From Anaerolineae bacterium (GTDB lineage: Bacteria; Chloroflexota; Anaerolineae; 4572-78; J111): DNA of 64,000 nucleotides. The DNA is taken from positions 1-64,000 of the forward strand of contig JAFGNV010000090.1 in assembly GCA_016926805.1 (NCBI GenBank), in the 5' to 3' direction. Positions 27,365 to 35,220 of this stretch are shown one piece after another. Position 1 is the first letter of the stretch, and each line of letters begins with the position of its first letter. A model generated the notes under the pieces. The model saw only the letters and a list, made by a program, of their open reading frames with translations, searched no databases and had not been told where the DNA came from. The position numbers and the translations under genes were made by a program.

Positions 27365-30300
27365 ATGACGGTTACACTGGATTCGCCGACCCCGGCCGTA
27401 CCTAACTCTGAAAGAACTCAGGCTCGTCTGCGCCCTCGGCGCACCCTCGAACGGCTGGCTCTGGCCTCGTTGGGCGTGGCAATTGGCGCGGCGGGACAAT
27501 ATTTTTTTGGCCAAGATTCGTTATGGGACGGGCTGTTCCTCTACGGCGTGGCGGTCATCCTCTTTGTCCGGGCGTTGTCGGGTCATCTTCCCCGCCTGCA
27601 ATCACCAGAACATTACGCGCCCGGCTGCCAACCTACCTCCCTTAACCTTCGGGGAGGCTGGCGGCGAAATGTTGGCATCTGGCTAATTGTTCTGGCAGTT
27701 GGCATCTCCTTTATCTCCCTCGACTTTTTTGGCCGGGAGGATGCCCGACAGCAGGCCTGGTGGCTTTACCTGGTCAGCCTGGGTTTGTTTGTGGGGGGAA
27801 TGTTGCTTCTCGCCCGTGGCGACCCCTGGCGCAAGGAACTACTATTTCTGTTCCCCCATCGCCGCATAATGCTGGGGCTGGCTTTGGTAGTGGGCCTGGC
27901 CCTTTTGATGCGGCTGTATCATTTCCCCGGCCAACCTTTTGGCATTTGGTTCGACGAGGCCGAGGCCGGTCTGCAGGCCCGCCGGATGCTGCAAGAGCCG
28001 GGTTACCGACCCGTGCTTTACGCTCCCATCAACATCACAGGCCACCAACTGGCAACCTATGCCCTGGCCCTCAGGTGGCTGGGCAACACCATTTATGCCA
28101 TGCGCCTGGTCAGCGTGTTGTTTGGGGTGGGCGGCGTGCTGGCGGCGTATCTCTTTGGCCGCCAGGCCTGGGGGCCGCGATTTGGCCTGCTGCTGGCCTT
28201 TCTGGTTGCGGCGGCCCGTTGGCACGTCAACTTCAGCCGCATCGCCATGACCGGCATCGATACGCCCTTCTTTGAGTTTCTCAGCCTCTTTTTTCTAACC
28301 CGACTATGGCAGCGAGGTCGGCTGCGTGATGCCATGTGGGCCGGATTGACCCTGGGTTTGGGTCTGGTCTTTTACACCGCCTTTCGCCTGTACGTGCTGG
28401 CCGTGGTGCTGTTTGCCCTGCTGGGAATCCTGTTGTGGTGGCGCTGGCTGGTTGGCACGCTACAAAACGGCGGTTGGCTGGCCCAGTTGGGACGTGTTTT
28501 AACGCTGGTGGTGGCAGCCTGGTTGGTGGTGATGCCGGTGGTCAAGTTTGCCCTGGACAATCCCGACGCTTTCTGGTATCGCACCCGCCAGATTTCCGTA
28601 TTCAATCGCCGCGATCACCCCGATATCCTGAAAGCTCTGAGCTACAGCACCGGCCAGCATCTCCTGATGTTCAACTACCAGGGTGACAATAATGGGCGGC
28701 ACAACCTGCCGGGCCAGCCCATGCTGGATCCGGCTATGGCCGTGTTTCTGGTGTTGGGCTTCGGCCTGGCCGTGGTTCGACCCCGCTATCCGGCCCACGC
28801 CTTTTTCCTGCTGCTCCTGCCGGTCAGCCTGGCCGGGGGTATTTTGGCCGTGGATTTCGAGGCGCCGCAATCACTGCGCTCTATCGCCGTGATCCCGGCA
28901 GTTATCTATCTGGCTGGACTATCGCTGACGGTTTTGGGCCGCGAGGCTGAACGGACGCTCAAACCCCTGCCCAAAGCCTGGCTGGTTGTTCCCACGGCGG
29001 CCCTGGCCGGTTTTGTGTTGGTGACCAATGCCTATACTTATTTTGGGCGTCAGGCCAATAATTTTGCCTCATGGAATGCGTTTTCCACTCCAGAAACCAT
29101 TGTTGGCCGCAAAATGGCCAAATTGGGGCCAGGTTACAGCTACTTTATATCGCCCTTCCTGGCCAACCATCCCTCGCTCGATTTTCTGGCGCCCGCTGCT
29201 GTTGACCGGCACGTCTTGAACCTGCCGGATGCCCTGCCCATTCGGATGTCTCCCCACCGGCCGGTTACGTTGTTCATCCATCCCGACGATGTCTGGATTT
29301 TTGATGAGGCGCAAACGCTGTATCCCAACGCCACGTTTTACACCGTCGTGGGTTGGGACGAGGCGGACGAAGGCCCGCCGGTGGTTTATATTGCCGAGCT
29401 ACAACCGGCAGATGTGGCTTCGGTACAAGGGCTGGAGTTGCGTTATTGGCCGGATAGTGACGAAAATTTGCTGGTCAGGGGGCCGGAACCGGATGCCTCA
29501 CCTCTGCAAATCGACCGGGTGCTGTACCTAAATACCACCTGGCCCGACGAAAGTCCGGTTACAGGCGACTTTGTGGCGGAGTGGAGCGGCATCTTGTACG
29601 CGCCGCAGTATGGCTCTTACAACCTTCGTTTAGTTACGCCCGGCCCGGCGTATCTGGAAATTGACGGTTACCCCGTCTTCGACCGCAGTCAAGGGGAGCA
29701 GGTTACCGGCCTGGTGCTGCCTCAGGGCAACCACACCCTGCGGCTACGGGCCAAGAGCGCGCCGGGCCAGGTTGCGCTCTATTGGCAGCCCCCCGCTCAG
29801 AGCGAAGCCGCCATCCCGCAGTGGGCGTTATACACCCCGCCCATCACCAATCACGGTTTGTTGGGTACGTTTTATCCCAATGATCACTGGGAAGGCCAAC
29901 CGGCCTTGCAGCGGGTCGATCCCTTTCTGGATACCTATTTTCATTTCATCCCCCTCAACCGGCCTTACACAGTGGAGTGGGTTGGCTGGCTTGATGTGCC
30001 TCAGGCTGGCCTTTATCAATTAGGTTTGCGGGCCGTACCGGAAGCGCAGTTATTTCTAGACGGCCAATTACTGGTTACCACCATGGGGCTGGATGAATAC
30101 ACCCAGAACACGATTAATCTGGACCAGGGCCTGCACGATATAATGGTGCGTTTTCGGGATAATGTGGATCGTTCGCGCCTCCATCTTTATTGGGGTCGGC
30201 CTGACGGCCGGTTTGGCCCCATTCCCAGCAACTATCTTTGGCCGCCGTTGGGCCAAAAACCTGAACCGTCGTACCAGGCTGCGCCGGTAAACGTTTCGCC

Positions 30301-31135
30301 GGTCAGTTTGTCTTGGGTGACCACGTTGGGGGGGCCAGGCCAGAAAGGTCTCTTTTTTGAGCCGCGAGATGTAGCGGTGTTACCTAACGACAACCTGGTT
30401 GTAGCCGATACCGGCAATCGGTGGGTGCAAATCGTTGGCCCCGATGGTACCTTTATTCAGGGCCTGACCGGCGGGGAATTCTCGTTTGAGGAACCGCTGG
30501 CGGTTGGGGTCAACAGTCAGGGCGAAATCCTGGCACTGGACTCGTCCTTGCAATGGATTTATCGTTACGATGCGGCGGGTAATCTTGTGGAGCGGTTTGG
30601 TGGACCCACGGCCTATTTTTTCCATCCGCGTGGCATGACCATTTTTGAAGACGACACCATCGCGGTGGCCGACACGGGCAGCGCCCGGCTGACGCTTTTT
30701 AACGGCAATGGCTCGTTGATGGGAAATATCGGCCAATTGGGAGATGGTCCCGGCCAGTTAAACGAACCCACCGACGTGCTGCGCGACTCGCAGGGCACTT
30801 ATTTTGTGGCGGAGGCTATGAACCATCGGATCCAACACTTGGGGCCGGGGGGCAACTTTCTGAACCAGTGGGCCATCCCTCCGGCTTACGCTTACAATGG
30901 TCCTCATCTGGCCTTTGGCCCCGATGGGTCCATTTTTGTTACCGAATCCCAGAGCCGTTCTCTGATGCGTTATGCGCCCGATGGCGCGTTACTGGACCAC
31001 TGGCAAACCATTGGGCCGGCAAATCTGATTGCTCCGGTTGGTATTTATTTTGATCCCAGGGCAAACTATCTGTATATCACCGATGTCCAAACCCACCAAA
31101 TCCACGTATTTGCCGTGCAGCAGGAGGACCAATGA
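27365..31135 (+). CDS. GT-C-like membrane protein with PA14-type and NHL-repeat ectodomain
   Basis: A 1256-residue surface protein with an unusual domain chain. Residues 1-560 are a multi-pass membrane part of the PMT/ArnT GT-C glycosyltransferase style, with an acidic WFDEAEAG loop (about 197-204) where those enzymes have their catalytic Asp-Glu. Then come two PA14-like beta domains (about 715-815 and 830-965; the second has GTFYPNDHWEG and ends LHLYWGRPDG), usually glycan-binding, and a C-terminal NHL propeller (about 985-1250) with repeats such as DNLVVADTGNRWVQ and DTIAVADTGSARLTL. It could transfer sugars and hold a glycan or protein outside. The stop overlaps the acetyltransferase start (ATGA). 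Confidence 0.85.
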   Translation: MTVTLDSPTPAVPNSERTQARLRPRRTLERLALASLGVAIGAAGQYFFGQDSLWDGLFLYGVAVILFVRALSGHLPRLQSPEHYAPGCQPTSLNLRGGWRRNVGIWLIVLAVGISFISLDFFGREDARQQAWWLYLVSLGLFVGGMLLLARGDPWRKELLFLFPHRRIMLGLALVVGLALLMRLYHFPGQPFGIWFDEAEAGLQARRMLQEPGYRPVLYAPINITGHQLATYALALRWLGNTIYAMRLVSVLFGVGGVLAAYLFGRQAWGPRFGLLLAFLVAAARWHVNFSRIAMTGIDTPFFEFLSLFFLTRLWQRGRLRDAMWAGLTLGLGLVFYTAFRLYVLAVVLFALLGILLWWRWLVGTLQNGGWLAQLGRVLTLVVAAWLVVMPVVKFALDNPDAFWYRTRQISVFNRRDHPDILKALSYSTGQHLLMFNYQGDNNGRHNLPGQPMLDPAMAVFLVLGFGLAVVRPRYPAHAFFLLLLPVSLAGGILAVDFEAPQSLRSIAVIPAVIYLAGLSLTVLGREAERTLKPLPKAWLVVPTAALAGFVLVTNAYTYFGRQANNFASWNAFSTPETIVGRKMAKLGPGYSYFISPFLANHPSLDFLAPAAVDRHVLNLPDALPIRMSPHRPVTLFIHPDDVWIFDEAQTLYPNATFYTVVGWDEADEGPPVVYIAELQPADVASVQGLELRYWPDSDENLLVRGPEPDASPLQIDRVLYLNTTWPDESPVTGDFVAEWSGILYAPQYGSYNLRLVTPGPAYLEIDGYPVFDRSQGEQVTGLVLPQGNHTLRLRAKSAPGQVALYWQPPAQSEAAIPQWALYTPPITNHGLLGTFYPNDHWEGQPALQRVDPFLDTYFHFIPLNRPYTVEWVGWLDVPQAGLYQLGLRAVPEAQLFLDGQLLVTTMGLDEYTQNTINLDQGLHDIMVRFRDNVDRSRLHLYWGRPDGRFGPIPSNYLWPPLGQKPEPSYQAAPVNVSPVSLSWVTTLGGPGQKGLFFEPRDVAVLPNDNLVVADTGNRWVQIVGPDGTFIQGLTGGEFSFEEPLAVGVNSQGEILALDSSLQWIYRYDAAGNLVERFGGPTAYFFHPRGMTIFEDDTIAVADTGSARLTLFNGNGSLMGNIGQLGDGPGQLNEPTDVLRDSQGTYFVAEAMNHRIQHLGPGGNFLNQWAIPPAYAYNGPHLAFGPDGSIFVTESQSRSLMRYAPDGALLDHWQTIGPANLIAPVGIYFDPRANYLYITDVQTHQIHVFAVQQEDQ

Positions 31136-31947
31136 GTGAAACGAATCTGGTAAGACGCACGCCTACTCCCGTCACAATTCAATCCCTGATGGATGACTTT
31201 ACGGCGTTGGGGGTTGAGCGGGGGATGATTGTTTTGTTCCATTCCTCGCTGAGTGCGCTTGGTTGGGTTTGCGGCGGGCCGGTAGCCGTCATTCTGGCTC
31301 TGGAGAACGTTCTGGAGACAACGGGAACGTTGGTGATGCCGACCCATTCGGGCGATCTTTCCGACCCCGCCAATTGGGAGAATCCACCCGTACCCGAACC
31401 CTGGTGGGAGATCATTCGAGAGACAATGCCGGTCTATTCACCGGATTTAACTCCAACCCGAGGCATGGGCGTCATCCCGGAATGTTTTCGCAAACAGCCG
31501 GGGGTTGTGCGCAGCGGGCATCCTCAAGTCTCTTTTGCGGCCTGGGGCGCCAGGGCCAAAGAAATTGTGCTGGATCATCAAATTGACTTTGGCCTGGGTG
31601 ACAATTCACCGCTGGGTAAAATTTACAGGCTGGGCGGCTATGTGCTGCTTTTGGGCGTGGGCCACGGCTCCAATACATCTTTACACCTGGCCGAATACCG
31701 CGCCGGTTATCCCGGCAAACGGCTGATTCAGGATGGGTCGCCGGTAACGATTAATCATCAACGGGTGTGGCGGCCCATCCAGGACATCTATCAGGATGGG
31801 TCGGATTTTGAAGCCATCGGAAAAGATTTGCTTCAAGATACCAAATTTGTCAGGCAGGGTCAGGTGGCCCAGGCCGAGGCCCAGCTTATGCTCCAGCCGG
31901 CTTTGGTTGATTATGCGGTCGCGTGGCTGGAACGTTATAGGAAGTAG
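31132..31947 (+). CDS. AAC(3)-family N-acetyltransferase
   Basis: A 271-residue member of the aminoglycoside 3-N-acetyltransferase/YokD fold, which uses acetyl-CoA. Recognisable family blocks are VLFHSSLSALGWVCGGP (about 33-49), GTLVMPTHSGD, a SGHPQVSFAAWG segment with the conserved His, and LLLGVGHGSNTSLHLAEY (about 182-199). Length is typical. Its start overlaps the GT-C/PA14/NHL gene by 4 bases, so it is coupled to a surface sugar gene and may acetylate an amino sugar or glycan precursor rather than confer resistance. Sequence alone does not show which. Confidence 0.85.
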   Translation: MSETNLVRRTPTPVTIQSLMDDFTALGVERGMIVLFHSSLSALGWVCGGPVAVILALENVLETTGTLVMPTHSGDLSDPANWENPPVPEPWWEIIRETMPVYSPDLTPTRGMGVIPECFRKQPGVVRSGHPQVSFAAWGARAKEIVLDHQIDFGLGDNSPLGKIYRLGGYVLLLGVGHGSNTSLHLAEYRAGYPGKRLIQDGSPVTINHQRVWRPIQDIYQDGSDFEAIGKDLLQDTKFVRQGQVAQAEAQLMLQPALVDYAVAWLERYRK

Positions 31948-32029
31948 AGGCCGTCTCGACGTTTTATGGTAATTTGTGGGGCCTTGACCATTTTTCGCCA
32001 GGAGAAATGAGCGGTTGATTTGTGGCAAA

Positions 32030-32064
32030 AAGATAGGCGGGCATGGTTAGAGGCCATGCCCGCC
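32030..32064 (-). terminator. Intrinsic terminator of minE
   Basis: Read on the minus strand, GGCGGGCATGG pairs perfectly with CCATGCCCGCC around a 7-base loop, followed by a T-rich run (TATCTTTTT). It lies 30 bases past the minE stop. Confidence 0.8.
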
Positions 32065-32093
32065 TCTTATCAATCGCTATTGCCGATTGGCGA

Positions 32094-32354
32094 TTACTTG
32101 GGCAATGCTCCCAAGACCGGCACGTGTGCGGTCAAACAACCGTGATGGTTGTTGTCGGACAAGGCAACGTTGACTTGATCACAATCAATTTCAACGTATT
32201 TGGAAATAACCTGCACCAAATCATCGCGGAGATGATTCATTCTGCCGGGGGAAAGTTTGACCCGATCTTGAGACACTACCTTTTGCAAACGGGTTTTAGC
32301 CACAATTCCACTTTTTTTATGGTGACGTTTGAACAACTGGTTGAACATGTACAT
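32094..32354 (-). CDS. minE: Cell division topological specificity factor MinE
   Basis: An 86-residue MinE, which activates the MinD ATPase and drives pole-to-pole placement of the division site. The N-terminal amphipathic membrane helix (FNQLFKRHHKK) is followed by AKTRLQKVVSQDRV, then LSPGRMNHLRDDLVQVISK and YVEIDCDQVNVAL, the conserved MinD-binding and dimerisation sequence. The ATG at 32354 has GGAGAGG 5 bases upstream. Neither minC nor minD is next to it, and it stands as a single-gene unit with its own promoter, operator-like repeat and terminator, which is unusual for minE. Confidence 0.9.
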   Translation of the reverse strand: MYMFNQLFKRHHKKSGIVAKTRLQKVVSQDRVKLSPGRMNHLRDDLVQVISKYVEIDCDQVNVALSDNNHHGCLTAHVPVLGALPK

Positions 32355-32402
32355 GGTAACCTCTCCATCGAAAAACGAAATACTACTACATATAGTGGCG
32401 TT

Positions 32403-32436
32403 AGGACTAAAGTACTACTAGGACTATAGTACTATT
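32403..32436. repeat. Two 17-base tandem repeats at the minE promoter
   Basis: AGGACTAAAGTACTACT and AGGACTATAGTACTATT (15 of 17 identical) lie head to tail. Each includes the palindromic core AGTACT. They begin inside the minE -10 box and cover the expected transcription start, so a bound protein would block RNA polymerase. Confidence 0.65.
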
Positions 32437-32442
32437 ATAACA
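32434..32442 (-). promoter_or_regulatory. Extended -10 promoter of minE
   Basis: On the minus strand TGTTATAAT is a perfect extended -10 element, about 80 bases before the minE ATG. A -35 box is not evident; the upstream sequence is very AT-rich. Confidence 0.6.
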
Positions 32443-32565
32443 TAACTTTGTTAAAATGTGGAGAGGAAAAAAGGTTAGAAACCTTAAAATTTTAACATTA
32501 TTAACAATATTAAGCAAGTTTGGCACCATTTGGAATGATTGAATTGGCCTGTCGATCACTATTTG

Positions 32566-32574
32566 TGGCATAAT
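32566..32574 (+). promoter_or_regulatory. Candidate promoter for the small membrane protein pair
   Basis: TGGCATAAT is an extended -10-like element facing the genes at 32713 and 32993. A second candidate, TTGCGT-16-TAAAAT, sits at 32660-32687, closer to the first gene. Confidence 0.4.
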
Positions 32575-32609
32575 AGCACGTTTTGTCCAAGACTACGGAG
32601 GTTGAGAGA

Positions 32610-32684
32610 GTGCCAAAATTGACATCAACCGGGCAACGGGCGATATATCGGGATCAGGGTTGCGTCCTGTTCCATTTCTGCTAA
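32610..32684 (+). CDS. Possible 24-residue leader peptide
   Basis: A GTG codon preceded at 8 bases by a perfect GGAGG opens a frame of 24 codons (starting PKLTSTGQRAIYR, ending FHFC) that stops 28 bases before the next gene. Codon content gives no independent support; the ribosome site is the sole argument. It may be a leader ORF or chance. Confidence 0.3.
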   Translation: MPKLTSTGQRAIYRDQGCVLFHFC

Positions 32685-32712
32685 AATCCGTATGGCATTT
32701 CAGGAGAGAGTT

Positions 32713-33006
32713 ATGACTATGACCGAAACAGGCAAACAACATAGGAATTTGTGGCAGCGGATGAGCGGCCCCCTCAAGGTGGGACTCGTTTTTGCCGCCC
32801 TGGGAATTATTCTCACCATTATTGGTATCTTCAGAGACCCAACAACACCCATCACAGCCTGGTCGATTGGCATGGGTAGTCTGATTTCGGGCCTGACCTG
32901 GGGCCTGGTTAGCTGGGCTATTGCCACCGCAGCGGTGGAAGTTGAGAACGATGTAAGCCAGGCGCAAACAGCCCAGGAATCGGGTGAGGAAGATGAGCCG
33001 ACCTAA
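32713..33006 (+). CDS. Small membrane protein of unknown function
   Basis: A 97-residue protein with two hydrophobic segments (about 22-42 and 52-74) joined by a short polar loop, and an acidic C-terminus (SGEEDEPT). The ATG at 32713 is chosen because AGGAGAGAG stands directly in front of it. The next gene starts before this one ends (14-base overlap), so the two are made together. I recognise no family; the layout recalls small subunits of membrane complexes, without further support. Confidence 0.7.
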   Translation: MTMTETGKQHRNLWQRMSGPLKVGLVFAALGIILTIIGIFRDPTTPITAWSIGMGSLISGLTWGLVSWAIATAAVEVENDVSQAQTAQESGEEDEPT

Positions 33007-33385
33007 CATTGTTCTGACCGGTCTGGTGGGCCTGGTTGGATCGGTTCTATTTACGGCTTTCTGCATTTTGGTTATCGTTCAGGGCTGGATACCAATAATT
33101 TTAACCTCCCCCCTGGTGGGGTGGGGGGTGTTTTTGTTTCTGGCAATTTTCTCCGTGGCTGAAATTCCGGTAATGATTTTTGGGATGCGCCGGATAGCAG
33201 CCAGCGCCAATCCCCGGGCCAAATATGTCGCCTTGTTGACCAATGTTGGTTTTACATTTTTCGCCTCGGTGTATGCGGCGCCGTTTATTCTGCTCACCGG
33301 TAATGTATGGGCCGGGGCGGCTTTGGCGGCGCTGAGTTTGGCCCGCTTTATTGCCGCCGTCGTTTTTTTACCCACCGCAACATAG
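32993..33385 (+). CDS. Small four-helix membrane protein of unknown function
   Basis: A 130-residue protein with four hydrophobic helices (about 5-32, 35-58, 76-98, 102-126). The ATG at 32993 lies inside the preceding gene with GGTGAGGA as ribosome site, a GTG 9 bases earlier being the alternative. Part of its coding sequence (33105-33128) is a C-run/G-run inverted repeat encoding TSPLVGWG, resembling an intergenic palindrome captured in frame. The phosphatase gene follows after 15 bases. Function unknown. Confidence 0.7.
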   Translation: MSRPNIVLTGLVGLVGSVLFTAFCILVIVQGWIPIILTSPLVGWGVFLFLAIFSVAEIPVMIFGMRRIAASANPRAKYVALLTNVGFTFFASVYAAPFILLTGNVWAGAALAALSLARFIAAVVFLPTAT

Positions 33386-33400
33386 CCAATAGCATAAACA

Positions 33401-34225
33401 ATGAAAATCTTGAACCAGATTAATCTAAACGATATTCAGGCCCTGGTCATTGATATGGATGGCGTTTTGTGGCGGGGCGATACGCCTTTGCCGGGCTTGA
33501 TTGAATTTTTTGATTTCTTGCAGAACCACGCTATCGATTTTGTGCTGGCCACCAACAATGCCAGCAAGACACCGGCCCAATTTCTGGAAAAACTGGCCAG
33601 ATTTGGGGTGAGGGTAGGTTCGGAACACATCTTGACGTCGTCGCTGGCGACGGCGGCCTATTTGCAGCAAGATTATAAAGACGGGGCCAAAGTTTATGTG
33701 GTGGGACAAGCAGGATTACGCCAGGCCTTGACCCAGGCCGGATTTATGGTGCTGCCAGATTCCAGCCAGCCGGTCGACGTGGTTGTGGCCGGGATAGATT
33801 TTGAACTCACTTACGAAACCGTACAACACGCCGCTTTGCTCATCCAGGATGGCGCGCGATTTATCGGAACTAATGGTGACCTGACATTTCCGATCGAAGG
33901 AGGTCGTTCTGTCCCTGGCGCTGGTTCCATTTTGGCTTTTATTCAAGCGGCTACCGGGGTTAAACCGCTTACCATTGGCAAGCCGGAACGCTTTATGTTT
34001 GACCTTGCCATGCAAAAAATGAACAGCACCCCGGAACATACCGCTACTCTCGGCGACCGTCTGGAGACGGATATTTTAGGAGGGCAGCGGGCCGGATTGA
34101 AAACGATCATGGTTCTTACCGGTGTTGACAACGAGGACGCAATTATTCAAAAAGGGGTTGTGCCTGACGCGATTTTTGACGGAATCGATGAACTGACTCA
34201 ACATTGGTCTGAGCTGGCCAGATAA
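33401..34225 (+). CDS. HAD-IIA family phosphatase (NagD-like)
   Basis: A 274-residue haloacid-dehalogenase phosphatase of the NagD/4-nitrophenylphosphatase/phosphoglycolate phosphatase branch. Motif I is DMDGVLW with nucleophile D18 and acid D20; motif II is LATNNASKTP; the C2-type cap lies between (about 85-190); motif III Lys is in TIGKPE and motif IV is LGDRLETDI. Family members dephosphorylate small metabolites such as UMP, 2-phosphoglycolate or damaged sugar phosphates; the exact substrate is open. It probably shares a transcript with the two small membrane proteins upstream. Confidence 0.9.
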   Translation: MKILNQINLNDIQALVIDMDGVLWRGDTPLPGLIEFFDFLQNHAIDFVLATNNASKTPAQFLEKLARFGVRVGSEHILTSSLATAAYLQQDYKDGAKVYVVGQAGLRQALTQAGFMVLPDSSQPVDVVVAGIDFELTYETVQHAALLIQDGARFIGTNGDLTFPIEGGRSVPGAGSILAFIQAATGVKPLTIGKPERFMFDLAMQKMNSTPEHTATLGDRLETDILGGQRAGLKTIMVLTGVDNEDAIIQKGVVPDAIFDGIDELTQHWSELAR

Positions 34226-34293
34226 AGGGATAATTGCGCCGGGAGTAACGGCTGATGAAGTTTTGATGAAGTTTAAAGATTGATTTTGGCAAC

Positions 34294-34320
34294 GTAGCGA
34301 CGTTGCAAGCAACGTCGCTA
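34294..34320. repeat. Palindromic intergenic element, copy 3
   Basis: Perfect 12-base arms (TAGCGACGTTGC and complement) with two central bases, outer pattern GTAGCGAC...GTCGCTA. It overlaps the msrB stop codon, lies 70 bases past the phosphatase stop and is followed on the plus strand by TTCATTTTTC, so it could end transcription of the phosphatase gene. Confidence 0.6.
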
Positions 34321-34722
34321 TTCATTTTTCTCAAACTTCAACGCCGCCGAGTTGATGCAGTAACGTTGACCGGTTGGTTGCGGGCCGTCGTCAAAAACGT
34401 GACCAAGATGGGCATCGCACACGCTGCACCGTATTTCGGTGCGGTGCATGAAATGGCTGTGGTCGTCCTCAGCAGTAATGTTTTCCTCGTTGATGGGTTC
34501 CCAGAAGCTCGGCCAACCCGAGCCAGAGTTGTATTTGGTTTCTGAGCTAAACAATTCTGCACCACAGCACACGCAATAATAAACCCCGTCTTCTTCATTG
34601 TGATAATACTTACCAGTGAAAGGCCGTTCCGTGCCCTTCTCCCGGGTAATGTGATACTGTTCCGGGGTGAGCATTTCCTGCCATTCTTTATCAGTTTTCT
34701 TAATTTTAGATTTGGTTGCCAT
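34318..34722 (-). CDS. msrB: Peptide-methionine (R)-S-oxide reductase
   Basis: Repairs R-methionine sulfoxide in oxidised proteins. The 134 residues include the zinc-binding Cys pairs C50/C53 (CVCCGAELF) and C99/C102 ([10 protein letters not shown]), the [11 protein letters not shown] substrate loop and the catalytic C122 in RYCINSAAL. It is the standalone cytosolic form; msrA is not adjacent. It is a true Cys enzyme rather than a selenoprotein, although selB is present in the window. Transcribed leftward, possibly with the MOSC gene behind it. Confidence 0.95.
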   Translation of the reverse strand: MATKSKIKKTDKEWQEMLTPEQYHITREKGTERPFTGKYYHNEEDGVYYCVCCGAELFSSETKYNSGSGWPSFWEPINEENITAEDDHSHFMHRTEIRCSVCDAHLGHVFDDGPQPTGQRYCINSAALKFEKNE

Positions 34723-34769
34723 GTTGTCCTCTTTGAATAAGTAATTTTATAACGCTAAACCATTGATAC

Positions 34770-35204
34770 CTATTCCATCCACCCTACCGGGTCGCCAACA
34801 GCAATTTCGCCGTTGTCTAAGACCTCGCCAAAAACCCCACCGCTCCAATTATGGGCCATTGCTTCTCTCAAACCGGGTAACGTTTCATCCATCAGTTCGC
34901 ATGGTCTGGTTTCGCCCCAAATGCGGATGCGACAGTCGCCAATAAGTAGAACCCGCTTCCGGGTATTGGCCAGGCGAACGCCACTCAACAACAGGTTGGC
35001 CCGCCGCGCCGACGGGGGGAGCGAAGCGCCCAATTGAGCCATCAACGCTTGCCAGATCTCCTGTTCAATCAGCGTAACTTGTCGTTTGCCGCCTTGATGG
35101 GCATTGCCCACCAAACCGTGATGAGCTTTCAAGGTGGCCTTCTCAACAGGATTCATCGACCCGCCCTTCATTCGCTTAAGCCAGATGGCTTCTAATTGTC
35201 CCAT
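34770..35204 (-). CDS. MOSC domain protein
   Basis: A 144-residue single-domain MOSC protein, related to the C-terminus of molybdenum cofactor sulfurase and to YiiM/mARC enzymes. The conserved features are a NAHQGG segment, QVTLIEQEIW, RRANLLLSGV and the invariant Cys in TRPCELMDE. The start at 35204 is chosen because GGAGG stands just upstream; a longer in-frame opening to 35309 would add a hydrophobic leader that this family does not have. The likely role is sulfur transfer or N-hydroxylated compound reduction with Moco, inferred only from family. The lipoprotein gene lies just upstream on the same strand. Confidence 0.85.
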   Translation of the reverse strand: MGQLEAIWLKRMKGGSMNPVEKATLKAHHGLVGNAHQGGKRQVTLIEQEIWQALMAQLGASLPPSARRANLLLSGVRLANTRKRVLLIGDCRIRIWGETRPCELMDETLPGLREAMAHNWSGGVFGEVLDNGEIAVGDPVGWME

Positions 35205-35220
35205 AGATCCTCCAGGTTCA

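Noticed and set aside
31132-31947. Reading the AAC(3)-like gene as an acquired antibiotic resistance gene
   Set aside because: It overlaps a large native surface-protein gene, shows no mobile element nearby and no obvious difference in base composition.
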